This document shows positions 1 to 12,405 of a stretch of 64,000 bases of DNA, in pieces. The stretch spans positions 11,284,001 through 11,348,000 of the forward strand of contig CAVNZM010000003.1 of NCBI GenBank assembly GCA_963693365.1. Direction: 5' to 3'. This DNA comes from Amoebidium appalachense (Eukaryota; Ichthyosporea). Made by a program: the position numbers and the translations under genes. The notes beneath the pieces are model-generated. The model was not told where the DNA came from, made no database searches, and was given only the letters and a program-made list of their open reading frames with translations. Each line of letters starts with the position of its first letter. Position 1 is the first letter of the stretch.

Positions 1-1724
1 CACACACACATACACCCACCCACCCGGCACCCACCCACCCACCCACTCACACACATGCGCGCACACACACACCTACAGACACACGCTATTCATTTGGCAG
101 GCACTATGACATGGCGGCATTAAAAGCCCTTGCACGCTGCACGTGTCACTTAGTCACTAATTAGTATGATATGTCGGATCACGTGGCCCCCCCCGGCTGG
201 CGCGGCCGCGATCATGTGAGTCGCAACTCGAAGTCGCGAATTGATTCCCATTGTTTTCAGATTGATTCACATTGTTTGGAGCTCGCACCACCTCTCGAAC
301 GTCTCTAAGTAACATGAAAAATATAGACATAAACACCCAAAAAAAAAAAATAATGGGCGTTTTTTTGACTACCAAAACTAAGTTTTTGCTTAAGTAACTT
401 GTATTTTTTGACCACAGGGTAAAAATTGAGAAGCGCCACAAAATTGATTCACATTGAATGTGAATCATCCGGACTACATACAGCTCTGTACATATGTCAC
501 TGGCTGCATTTGATTGGCTGCGCTGGAAAACGCAGTAGGCCGTCGAATGTGGCTGGGCCTCCGCCGGCAGTGTCCACGCCCCCACATTGCATCCGTATCA
601 AAAAAAAAACAATGGATTATGATCACCAGAAATCTCAACGTAGCAGATGGCATAGTAAATGGAATTTACTTCGTACTCGGCGTCGGCGCGCACTCCGTAC
701 AAGCTAGTATATATAGCAGTACAGGACACATATGGCACCCGCAAGGGAGCAAGGGAGGGGGGCGGGCGGTATCTGATTGGGTAAAAGGGGGGTCAGCGCG
801 TGTTTACGATTGGGAGGGAGCGCACTGGTGCGTTTTAAGGATAGACCATTCGCCTAATATCATGCTTTTTTATTGCCGTGGGCGAAAAAAAAAACAGCAG
901 TACAGGACACATATCGCACATCCTGAAGTTCCCTGTCGGTCTAACCCTGGATCTAAAAATAAACGTCATGATTTTAATGACGTGTTTGCGCAAACCAGTT
1001 ACGCCAAAAAAATTACCAGCCAGTCCGGTAGTTGAACAGTTTTCAAAAACCGAAAACTGGTCCCCCGTTTCAATCTTGCCGCTCACACACGCGGACTGAC
1101 TGAAAAAGGCATGTGCCCAAAGATTTTATAAGTTGTGTGGAGAATGCTGATTGGATGATCTAAAACGCCCATATGGGGTGCTGATACTCAGGCAATGGAC
1201 AATTTAAAAAAACCAGACGCCGAGTCCGGATGCAAATGCCATGCCACGTCACGGTTTGAAGAACAAAAGTCATGGTGGCAAAGCAAAATAGCTAGCCATA
1301 TACATGTTTTTACGTAATCTATTTCATGGAGCTTCTATTCACTATGATAGATCAAAATGGACATGTATCTGCTGGTAATGCCATCAACGTTACAAAACAT
1401 TAGCGAATACGAAGACAGAGATTTATCGGCGATTCGAGCACGAATAGAAGCACCAATCCAAAACTCGCTTTCTTAGACTTTTTCAGTGGTGTTTTCGGTT
1501 TTGCAGTACAGGACACATATGCACACTGTCAGCTAGCCCCTGGGATGCTGTCAATCACAATATGTAGTGCTAGGTTGGCAGCTTTCATGTCAGTAGGGTC
1601 CTCTTGACTCGGACGAGTTTTTTGGCCATTCACTCACTTTATCGTGTCATCACGTGTGTGTTGTGTTTGTTAGCTTGCAAGTGTGTTGTTCCCTTCAACT
1701 TACACCCACTTTTATAATTAGTCT
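1..1724. promoter_or_regulatory. Upstream region of the 1725 gene with a triple 18-bp motif
   Basis: No gene is visible. The first 90 bases are a degraded CA repeat. An exact 18-bp motif, GCAGTACAGGACACATAT, occurs three times on the plus strand at 716-733, 897-914 and 1503-1520. A 21-bp inverted repeat (GATTCACATT, one base, AATGTGAATC) lies at 446-466, and its left arm recurs near 263. Several ATTGG/CCAAT-like boxes are present. An AT-rich TTTATAATTAG lies near 1711, just before the coding start. A promoter role is inferred from position and repetition only. Confidence 0.45.
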
Positions 1725-3467
1725 TTGCATCTCTCTACCTACTTCCACCACAACGTTTACCCCGTTAACAAATGGCATCGGCTAGCAAGCATGTCTGACA
1801 ACATGAACTCTACACAACAAACACCCTTCGAACTGACGGGCCACGAGCGCCTTGCCTGGCGCGTCAAGAACTGCCGGTGCCCGAGTGAGTTGTATGACGA
1901 GGGAGTGAGACAAATTGTCGTTTTACCAGACAGCGAAGATGCTATACGGGTCATCTTCGAGTCTTATCCTTTAGTACAACAACAAGAAGGACACACCAAG
2001 GTTATAAAACTCAAGAAGTTTGGCACACCTCAGTTTCTGGCTCAACATGCGTTTTTTCGGAAACATGGAAACATGGAGCCGGACGCCGATGCGCCCCTCC
2101 TTTTTATGCGCGAGTCCGTTTTTCGTTCACGGGGTTGGAATGTCTACATGAACCAACAAGAAAGAGGAACATCAGGGAGCGAAGAAACTGGGAGGATGCC
2201 GAAGTTTGTTCGCTACGATGTGGATTTTTTCAGGAGAGGTTATCATGCACAGAGGTTCAGTGCGTGTAAACTGAGCGGAAAGCAAAAAAAAGGGAGCGAA
2301 CAACATGGGTTTTTCCGGGTGCATCTATCGGCATACAGGGATGATAATGGAGGTGGACCTCCGGGGATCACGGCATATGTCATCACAGAGTGGGGCGACA
2401 AGAAAGACGTTCTTGTAGTATGTTCCGGTGGCGGGGGAAGGGCTAAAAGCACGAGCGAAAAGAGCAAAGACGGGGAAAGGAAGGGGAATAAACGCGCACG
2501 TAGGGAAACGGAGGACACCAGGGATGCATGCGAAGAGAGCGATGATGATGTGCCTATCCTTCCACCTCTAGGCTCGCCTCGTGTTCTTCCCCCTTTAGTG
2601 GGGAGCGCGCCATCAACGGCAGATTTCCGTACACCTGATTCTGGACAAGGATACTCACCCGTTGCGGCTGATAACATGGCCGTTAGCAATGCGCTGGGCA
2701 TGGATTACAACGAGCTTGAACAAACGATGCGGCAGTTGTCAATTAAAGAGAGGGAGCTACGGACACGAGAGGAGGCTGTTGCAAAGCGCGAGATGCAGCT
2801 GCTGCTCACAACAAGGAATCTAACCGATGTTTTGGTGGGACTTGTGCGGGAAGGTAATGTTGGAGAGTTGAGACGGATGTTTGAGCAAAATGAGCAGATC
2901 GGAGTCATGGAATGTTTGAAAAATATCAACTCCGAGAGGAAGGGAACATTGCTGCATCTTGCGGCGGAACATGACAAGGTTGAAGTCGGTCAATTCCTCG
3001 TTAATGAGTGCAAGATGGACAGAGTGGTTAAGAAACGAGACAACGCCTCCACGCCTTGCCATGTTGCATTTCAGTTCCACAGCGCATCGTTCGTTCACAA
3101 TGTTTTGAACGCGCGGAAAAACCCAATGATTTTATGGGAGAGAACGCTGAAAGGCTGGACCCCGCTTCACAGCGCCTACAACAAAACCCTCCCTTTCGAG
3201 GATGATGCGGAATTTGCAAAACACAGACGAACCCGTGATTACTTAATTGCGCTCATGTTTGAATCGCAAGGGAATTGGGACACTGATAAGTTGGTGGAAA
3301 AACTGAGGGAGGGGTTCGGAAGAGGAAGGCATTTTCTGAGGGAAAAAGAGATGGAGTCGGAAATTAGGTGGGTGGCGGATATGCGCAGCGGTTTTCGCAA
3401 CCATTTCCCCACAGTTGATGGATGGGGAAGCGAAGACTTATTTTCCAGCTTGATGAGTGTGCAATAA
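1725..3467 (+). CDS. Unrecognised protein with coiled coil and ankyrin-like repeats
   Basis: This is one uninterrupted 580-residue frame with normal amino-acid composition, unlike the repeat-derived frames around it. The start could be the ATG at 1725 or the one at 1791 (residue 23), which opens a more typical N-terminus (MSDNMN). Residues 30-245 form an unrecognised, probably folded domain. It is followed by a basic, possibly nuclear-localising stretch near residue 254 (KGNKRARRE) and an acidic/proline linker. A predicted heptad coiled coil spans about 330-365. Ankyrin-like units lie at about 405-510, with the signatures GTLLHLAAEH and KGWTPLHSAY. A folded N-terminal domain, basic patch and C-terminal ankyrins superficially recalls NF-kB-type regulators, but I see no diagnostic Rel motif, so I assign no function. 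No introns are needed. An AATAAA lies at 3970. Confidence 0.8.
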   Translation: MHLSTYFHHNVYPVNKWHRLASMSDNMNSTQQTPFELTGHERLAWRVKNCRCPSELYDEGVRQIVVLPDSEDAIRVIFESYPLVQQQEGHTKVIKLKKFGTPQFLAQHAFFRKHGNMEPDADAPLLFMRESVFRSRGWNVYMNQQERGTSGSEETGRMPKFVRYDVDFFRRGYHAQRFSACKLSGKQKKGSEQHGFFRVHLSAYRDDNGGGPPGITAYVITEWGDKKDVLVVCSGGGGRAKSTSEKSKDGERKGNKRARRETEDTRDACEESDDDVPILPPLGSPRVLPPLVGSAPSTADFRTPDSGQGYSPVAADNMAVSNALGMDYNELEQTMRQLSIKERELRTREEAVAKREMQLLLTTRNLTDVLVGLVREGNVGELRRMFEQNEQIGVMECLKNINSERKGTLLHLAAEHDKVEVGQFLVNECKMDRVVKKRDNASTPCHVAFQFHSASFVHNVLNARKNPMILWERTLKGWTPLHSAYNKTLPFEDDAEFAKHRRTRDYLIALMFESQGNWDTDKLVEKLREGFGRGRHFLREKEMESEIRWVADMRSGFRNHFPTVDGWGSEDLFSSLMSVQ

Positions 3468-3796
3468 TATCTAAGGCTGCCTATGAGGGAGTGGTGGGTG
3501 GTGGGTGGTGGGTGGTGGGGGTGGGTGTCACGGTGGTGCGTGTGTGTATGGGGGGGGGGGGGGGGGGGGGGGGGGGGGAGGGAGGAGACGTAAGGAAGAA
3601 GGATGGCCCTGGGAAAGTACGAGTGTCCGGGAACTGATTTCGGGATTTTTATTTGTGGTTACGGGTGGATTGGATTGCTGTTGTTAGTAGGGTGATTACT
3701 ACAACTGCTGTTATTAAGATTTTGTGTCTGTCTGTGTTGGTGTGGGTGGGTGCACGTGTGCATATGTGTTTGGGCACCGGGGGAAGGGGGGAAGGA

Positions 3797-3834
<38 letters not shown>

Positions 3835-3856
3835 CTCCCAACACACACACAGACAC

Positions 3857-3907
3857 ACTCACTCACTCACTCACTCACTCACTCACTCACTCACTCACTC
3901 ACTCACT
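3857..3907. repeat. (ACTC)n microsatellite
   Basis: About a dozen perfect tetranucleotide units directly follow a 36-bp G-run and a short CA tract. Confidence 0.9.
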
Positions 3908-4676
3908 AACTCACTTACACTCACACACAGACTGACACACAAACACACAACTTTATTTAAGTCGTTTTCAATAAATGTTAGTACACCTTGCTGCCACTCA
4001 GACCACTTACATTGCCACGATGTCAATGTGAATAGTATTTTATGTGGATGTTGCGAATTTACGTTACGAGTTTGTGGACTCCAAGACTCTGCCATATATG
4101 GGGGATAACTATAAACGAATGTTGTAGGGGCGAATATATTTTGGTTTCGACGTTGTAATTGTGTCGTATGTAAGGCTGCACGGGTCGGACACTGTACATT
4201 ATTATTTACTGTTTTTTTTTTTTTTTTTTTTAATTATTCTATTCTATTCGATTTTTTATTTGTGTAGTTTTGTGCGAGTTCTGGCTAGTGTTTGCATATA
4301 TACGGATGATGAAGCCGAGAGAGAGTTCATGGAAGACTGAAATCAACCAAAGGCATATTCCCGAGCAGCTGTACGGTGTACATAAATACTGTGTACTACG
4401 TAGATGAACATATACATTTTTGCGGTACATGTGTATGTGTGTACAATTGCATGCGCAAGTCGAGATTCTTGAAGTCCGGATTCACGTACGCGTGCACCCC
4501 CAGGACCTCTCTGATCCACGTGCCACGTGCACCCCCCCCCCCCCCCCCCCCCCCCCCATCCAAACCACCACCACATCGATCACCACCAACCTCCGGCCCC
4601 TCGAGGCCTTTCCGAAATCCCAGCTCCCCCCTCTCCCTCCCCCCTCCCCCCCCCCCCCCCTGACCGAGCACGTGCA

Positions 4677-5208
<532 letters not shown>

Positions 5209-5474
5209 GTGACACGCACGAACCGACACACACGACGACACAAGCACACATGTTTGTACGAACACACGGCACACTGTGACAGACCTGTCAGGCAAGGAAA
5301 ACATGCACGTGCACACACACCCTTCCCTTCGTCCTTCCCTCTAAGCAACCGACACTGGCATACACGTCACTGATTCGATTTTGGAGGGCCGGGTGGAAGA
5401 GGAGGGGTGTGGGGGTAGGGGGGGGGCGGGATGCATGCCAACGGGGGGAGGGAGGGGGGCCGGGGGGGGGGGGG

Positions 5475-5498
5475 GAGAGAGAGAGAGAGAGAGAGACT

Positions 5499-5551
<53 letters not shown>
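5475..5551. repeat. (GA)n microsatellite
   Basis: Near-perfect GA repeat with one ACTAA interruption, preceded by a G-run. Confidence 0.9.
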
Positions 5552-5555
<4 letters not shown>

Positions 5556-6473
5556 CCTGTACTACCAGAACTCTTTTAATCAACTTGGAATGGATGTGTA
5601 TGAATTCCTGATTATTATATCGCAGGCTAACTTTGTATTTGCGGTCTTTGTATGTAATATGTTGCACCTAAGCTTACACTGAACGTGTTCAACAATAAAG
5701 ATGAAGTAATTTACGTAGTAATATACGTGTGTACACTCGATGATTTTAATCGGACCCGACATGTTCGGAAACAGGGTTTCATGCATCCGCGGCCCTACGT
5801 ACACATGGGCAATGCATTCACATCGAATACACAGTCCATAGAATTTGCCTCCTATAAAAACCCTTGCTATGCATACGTACACCGGAACGGTTTTTCATAT
5901 CAGATCATGAAAGAGCTTTACTGAAATATTCAAAAGAACGGAATAAGCAAGATATCACATATCTCTCGAGTGAGGAACAAAAACCATGTAGAGCTATAAG
6001 TAACTGTGTTAAATCACCCAAAAGGTATGGGGACAGTTATCTGATTTCACATACAAGCATTTTTCTCTCAATCCACGCCCCATTCATTGATTCAGCCCAA
6101 CACACCCTACGGTATCATTCGTCTCAACTATCCCCCCCCCCCCCCCCACCCACCCACCCCCTCCCCTCCCCCCCGCCCCCCGGGCTGCGGCCCCCGCACC
6201 CACCCAAAGGTGCGCACACCGTGACGCACACACACACACATCCACAGGTGTGCGCCTATGGTCTCTGTGTGTGTGTGCGCAGGCACGTGTGTGCCTGTGT
6301 GCCTGTGTGTGCGCGTGTATTCGGATGTATGTGTCTGTGCGCGTGTGTATGCACATGGACGTATGTGCGCACATGTGTGTGTGTATGTGTGTTTAACCAA
6401 CGAGAAATACCACCATCACACTTCTAATGCAACATCCCCGACTGTCCCTCTCCCAGCCCCAACCCACCCATCC

Positions 6474-6846
6474 CTACCCCCCCCCCACCCCCTCTACCCC
6501 TACCTCCAACCCCTCCACCCCTTCCCCGTCATCCTCTCCCCCCAACCCTCCTTCCACCCCATTCTGTTGTTCCGACATTCTTTGTTGTCTTTCGAGCGAT
6601 AGAAGTCGTTTTTTCTCTTCCAAAAGTAGCGCCGCTTCGCCAACAGAGAGAGTCATTTGTTGGAGGAGCTCTAGGGAGATTAGACGCATGACGGTTGGGG
6701 TGCGCAGCCGGGCGCCGTCCAGTTTGGTCCTGTGTGTGTGTCGGTGGGGAGAGGGGGGATGGGAGGGGGGAGTTTGCGTGTTGCGTGTGTGTGTGTGTGG
6801 GGGGGGGGGGAGGTGGGTGGGGAGTGTGTGTGTGTGTGGGGGGGAA

Positions 6847-6881
<35 letters not shown>

Positions 6882-7726
6882 GGGGGGGGGAGAGCGTTCG
6901 TGTGTGTCGGGGGAGAGAGAGTGTTTTTTTCTTTTTGGGGGGGGGGGGGGGGGGGGGGAGTGTGTATGTGTGTGTCGGCGGGAGAGGGGGGGGGGGGGGG
7001 AGGGGGAGGGGGGGGGGGGGGGGGTGAGATGAAGGGGAAAGAGAACATGGAAACAGATGAAGAGAGATGGAGATAGAGAGGTTGCTGTGAGACAGGGATG
7101 TGGGAACATCAGGGTAAGTCCGTGTGTAGGTGCGTGTGTTTGCGCCTTTCTTTCTTTCTGTACTTCTTTTTATTTTTCTAGGAGGGGAAGGGGGGAGGCA
7201 GGGAGATCGAGAGCAGCACATGAAAGCTTCCAATAATACCGGTGTGTGCAGAAGGGAGATGTGTGGGTGGGTGGGAAGAGGTGGAAGGAGAGGGAAGGAT
7301 GAGGGGAGAGGGGATTGGAAGGGGGGGGGGGGGGGGGGGGGGGTTGACAGGTACACAGTAAACAGCCCTACAGGAAGCAAATCCACAAGAGACAAAGAGG
7401 GGTTGGTAAAAATAGAGAATTGAGGGTGCCAGTGGCGGGGGACGGAGACGGATGGGGGAGGGGGGGGGGGGGGGGGGGGGAGGGAGGGGATGCTTGTGTG
7501 TGTAGGGGGACGGGGGGGGGGGGGAGGGGGGAGGAGGAGGGGGGGTAGATAGTCTTGGTGCACGAACGGGGGGGGGATATTTAGGGGGCGGGGGGGGGGG
7601 GGGGGGGGGGGGGGGAGGAGGAGGCACAGCCAAACAAAAGTAAACATATAAAAGGAAGAGGGGGGGAGGGGGGAGGGGGGGGGGGGAGTGACAAAACACA
7701 ACACCACTCAATTAACGAGGAAGCCC

Positions 7727-7804
<78 letters not shown>

Positions 7805-9198
7805 CGCACGCACACACCCACACGCGCGCGCACACACACACGCACAAAAAAAAAAAAAAAAAAAAAAAAAGGGAAAAACAAAACAAAAAGAAAGAAAAAA
7901 CCACCTCAGCTGCACCTCCTCCTCCTCAGTCAGCAACAGCTCCTTGGACATCCTCCCCACCAGATCATCCAAGTACCGATTATTATTACTATTGGTATTT
8001 CTATTAATATTGATATTGTTATTATTTTTGTTACTTTCATTATTAACATTAGTCCGCATATGTACACCCACCCTCTCTTCGTTACCCAGCACACTCCACC
8101 CTACAACCGCCTCTTGCGTTTGTTCGTGTGTTTGCGTGTGCGCGTGCCCGTGCCCGTGTGTGTCTGTGCGTTCGGAGGGAGGAGATGTGTGCGTGTGCCT
8201 GTGTGTGTTGTTGATGTGTGTGTCTGGATGTGCGGTGGCGGGAGAAGAAGAGGGTGACGACAGGTGGGTGAACGGTTGCGCGTGCGCGAACTGGGGGTGG
8301 CAGAATTGCGTATTTTCCGTATTCATATTCACATTCGTATTTGCGGCTGTGTTCCCATGTGGGCTAGAGTATTGGTTTTCGTGTTCGTGTTCGTGTTGGT
8401 TGTGGTGCAACAACGACGCGTCGTGTGTCGAAAACGAATGCGGTAGGTTGTTCTGACTCGTGTGGTACGGGTGCGTAGGTTGGTTAAAGGAGGAGGGCCT
8501 AACCCTCTCTTCATCCTCCGACAAAATGGTCGGGTCGCCGCTCTCTCGAAAATGGCGACATTTTCGCAGATGCGTCTTGCAAATTTTCCTCGTGTTCACT
8601 ATGCGCAAGTGTTGGTACGCGTGAGGGTAACCTAGTGCGTCAATACAGAAACGACACACAGCCCATTTGTTGCTCTTGTTTGCGAGTTCGTCCAAAATAA
8701 GAAAGTGGTGGGAGAGGGAGTGCGCACGGCGGCCTCGGCAGGGAATGAGCCCCTCTTCACTTGTAAGGACGGACGGGTCTCCGTGCTGTAAAAGTCCGTG
8801 TGTAGATGTGTTTGTGTGTGGGGGGGGGGGGGGGGGGGGGGGAAGGGGGAGAGGGTGAGGTGAGGGAAGGATGTGGGGGCCGGGAGGAGGGGGGGGGGGG
8901 GGGATGAGTGTGTGTGTGTGTATGTGGGGGGGGGGGGGGGGGGAGTGCTGTATGTGTGTGGGGGAGGGGGGAAGGGGGGGGGGGGGGGGGGGGAGGGGGG
9001 GGGGGGGGAGTGTGACGTGTGTGTCCGTGTGTGTGTGCGTGCGAGTGTCAAGTGGTGGAGAGCGGGTGGGAGGAGAGAGGAGGGGGAGGAGGGGATTAAA
9101 TGTGTGAGTGTGGGTGTGTGCGCACAATGGATATTTAGAAGAGCAGGCGTAGTGGTGGTGGTGCCTGTCGGGTGGGGGTTTGTATGCATCTGTGGGGA

Positions 9199-9238
<40 letters not shown>

Positions 9239-10658
9239 TCAACTTGCAAGATAACAAAAAGCGAGGGACGGAACAGCAGGGAAGGGGTGGGGGGGGCAAG
9301 GGGGGGGAGGAGGGGGGATGAGGAGGTGGGGTTGGGGCGGTGTGTGTGTGGAGCCGGGGAGGGCGAGGGGCGGGCAGGGGCGGGAGAGGGGAGGGGGAGG
9401 GGGGGAGGAGGACATAAAGAGATTCAAAGGAGTGCAAAACCATCCCGATAGAGCAAAATCGGACATATGTGAATGTGTGTTTGTGTGTGAGGTATGTCTG
9501 CTACCCTCTTTACTGCCTTGGTTCTTCTTGGGAGAAGGAGGAGAAAGCCGAGGGCAGGAGGGGTGGTGGGAGGAGGGGGAGGGGGGAGGAGAGGGGGGAG
9601 GGCAGGGATATTTGCGGAAGAGAAAAACGGCAGCGAGCAACCAGCAGGTATGGGTTGACTAGCGATGGGCACTCAGAAAAGGGTGAGGGATAACAAAAAA
9701 CGACCCCGTTTCCCAACTCCCCGAATCTAAATCCTTCAAAGGTTTCCCTCTCATCCCTCCCCTCCCCCCCCCCCCCCCCCCCCCCCCCAAGGCCCCCCCA
9801 CCCCACCCTCCCCCCTCCCCGTCTCAATTTCTCTCTCCAACCCCATCCCTAAGCCTCCACGAATGGCTCACATGCACAAACCACCTTAGGGATACAGAGG
9901 GCCACAGTCGTCAGTATAATCATACCCATTCAATCCCCAGCCCGCCCCCTTCGCTCACCAAACTCCATATTTCCTGCCACATGCACTTGCAAGGACACAC
10001 ACGAACGTGAGCTAGAACAACCACTAATAACTCATCCACCCATATACCCACTCCAGCCTCCTCCCCAAACACACCATGCACAACACCCACCCACCAACCC
10101 ACACCAACCTCACACACCACGCAAAAAAGCATCCATCCACGCATCCGCCCTCTCTTCCAAGAGAACACACACATGGACGCACAAAAAAAAACGCTGTGGC
10201 GCCAACATGCACACACACACACACATACAGGCACCCACACTCTCGTTGCCCCTCAGCGCTCCACCCCCAACAAACACAAGCACACACACCTGCCGAAAGT
10301 AGATGCACTTCCTAAGGTGGTTTCTGCACAGTTTCTTGGTGTTCACAATCCTCCCTTGCTCAAGAGCAGCCGCATAACCCAGCGCATCCGTGCAATAACG
10401 ACACACAGCAAACTTGTTGCTCTTGTTAGCAAATTCGTTGAGGATGATGAAATGGCATGCAAGTGAATGTGGTTTCCTTCCTCTCCCTCCAGAAAAGGTC
10501 ATGGGAGGTATGGGTTGGAGGGAGGCGTCATCCGTTGCGGAGAGGGAAAGTGATAAGTGATGATCTATGTCTTGTGTGGTGGTGTGTTGGATGTCATGTT
10601 GAATGGTGTCATGTGTCAGCGCCTCCAGAGCAACCTGGTCGTCTGCTTCGGCACGCAT
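6474..10658 (-). CDS. Protein with two BED-like zinc fingers
   Basis: I model three minus-strand exons: 10658-10290, 8785-7905 and 6729-6474 (stop TAG), giving 501 residues. Phases agree (0, then 2), and the donors and acceptors are CAG|GTGTG, TTTTACAG|, GAG|GTGG and CACACAG|. Two homologous fingers are visible: C86-x2-C89-x24-H114-x3-C118 and C167-x2-C170-x24-H195-x3-C199, each within the conserved context FANKSNK/LANKSNK...HLRKC. The splice from exon 1 to 2 recreates FRQHGDPSVLTSEE, which matches FRESGDPTILSEDE after finger 2, so the internal duplication independently confirms the junction. A His/Asn-rich linker and a C-terminal predicted coiled coil (LLLEEKKRLLSLERQQR) follow. BED-type fingers bind DNA and are common in hAT transposases and chromatin proteins; no transposase domain is seen, so a DNA-binding regulator is inferred. 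Confidence 0.8.
7729..7802. repeat. (CA)n microsatellite in a zinc-finger gene intron
   Basis: About 37 CA units in intron 2 of the zinc-finger gene, roughly 100 bp downstream of the 5' splice site in sense orientation and followed by multiple G/C-runs. Confidence 0.9.
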
Positions 10659-12405
10659 TTTCGATGGATTGATTCAGACTCCTAAATAAGGGAGATACTT
10701 CAGGTAAACTACGTGGTTATGACATATCCTCGTGTGGTTCCATTCAAGTTCAGTATTCTCAAACTGGGTCGTTTCTCGCTGAATGTAACGTTTTTCTGGC
10801 ATGACGCCGGCTGGCAGCAAGCCCCCTAGATCAAACAGGCGGAGTATGGGGAGGCTCCCCCAGGGGAGCCTCGTGCATCGATATCCTCTTTTCCTCCCGA
10901 CGGCACAGATGTTTGGGGGCCCCATGATAACACGCCTACATAAAGGTGCGCCTAGAAAGCTAAACACCAAAGTGCTTCACACACGCAACTTTTTTGAAAT
11001 TTTGCTACAATTTCTACGTTCACCTACATAACATTTGTCTACCCTACAGGACCTTAGGTGTTATGTATGTATGATACTGTACTCGGATCTTTTTAGGAAT
11101 GTATGTGCGCGAAGTAAAACAAGTGTTGATTGGTTAAATAGATTCTCCCTACGCCGTCGTGGAGGGGGCGTTTTCGTGAATTTGAGTCTTATGTTTCTTG
11201 TTTCAGCTATATAAAGTAATAAGGAGACCCATTTTCGTTGTGTTATGCTACAAAACGCACTATAAGGTATTACATTATGTTTATCACATTTTTATAGCCA
11301 CATAGTGATCTCCAATCAAGCCTTTTATTTCACCTTAATATTAGGCTGCCAATATTTTGCGGTGGAGTTCTATAGCTTCTCAAACCGAGTGATCACGTGC
11401 CGCCACAGTGACCACAGGGCCGTCATAGGCTGGCAGTGCACTCAAGTGAAGGAAGAAAACTTTTGTGTCAAACGATACGCGCGAGTCTTACCCATTTCTC
11501 TCACCATACTGAGTAGATTTTGTGAACAGGTAACATGCATCTTTAGTTGATCACGCCACGCCCACGCTTCAACCAACCATCCTAAACCTGCCCACCTCAC
11601 AGAGCAAACGCCCACTTCTGATTCACCCTCCTTCCCTCCTCCCCTCCCCTCCCACCTCCTCTTATTTCCTCCCTCGTCTCCCCTCCCTACTCCCCCCTCA
11701 CCTTCTCCCCCCCCTCCGCCTCACACACACACACACACACACACACCATTCCCTACGTTGCCGCCCGTTTAGCCCCATAGTACGTGGCATTTACCTCTCA
11801 CCCTTGGTCTCTCTTCCGCATGGCTCCCCTTCCCCTCGGTTTTTCTAACAATGTTATTCGTTGTCTTCCTTCCGGATTACCCCACTTCCCTTTCTCTTTT
11901 CTTTTCAGGTTCTGGTCTCCGTCGTCGCCGCTTCGAGCCTCCTCCCCCACTTGCGTGCATGCACGCAGGCACACACAGGCACACACGCATGCACACGCAT
12001 ACACACGTGCGTACTCGCGAACATACATGCACACACACACACATGCACGCACACGTGTACGCTTGCGCAAATAATCACACACACAATCGCAAATTGCACG
12101 GGCATACACGCCCAGGCATATGTGCACACAAACGCGCATACGGCCACAAACACAAACACGAAACACACACAAGCACACCACACGCCCATACCTACACGCG
12201 CAAACATGAACATCCACATGAACATCCACATCCACATGCACACACACACACACACACCGTCAACCCCCCCCCCCCCCTCCCTCCTCCCCCTCCCCCTCTC
12301 CCCCCTTTTCCCCCCTTCCCTCCTTCCCCCTCCTCCCAACCACCACCACCACCACCACCACACCCCTTCCTACCCCTCTCACATCTTTTTCTCCCCAGAA
12401 CAATT
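10659..12405. promoter_or_regulatory. Divergent upstream region
   Basis: This separates the minus-strand zinc-finger gene from the plus-strand Ett1/Nro1-like gene. Seen here: a 22-bp hairpin (GAGGCTCCCC, CA, GGGGAGCCTC) at 10851-10872; a good TATA element TATATAAAG at 11208-11216 on the plus strand; CA and C-rich tracts from 11720 on; and a splice acceptor CTCCCCAG ending at 12398, eight bases before the ATG. The acceptor implies a 5'-untranslated exon and a 5'UTR intron for the plus-strand gene. Confidence 0.5.

Noticed and set aside
1-90. Telomeric repeat at the window start
   Set aside because: The sequence is degenerate CA/CCCA, not a regular telomere unit, and similar tracts occur throughout.
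6529-7707. Long poly-Pro frame on the minus strand
   Set aside because: It derives from C/G-runs inside an intron of the zinc-finger gene; only the segment 6729-6474, in another frame, behaves as an exon.
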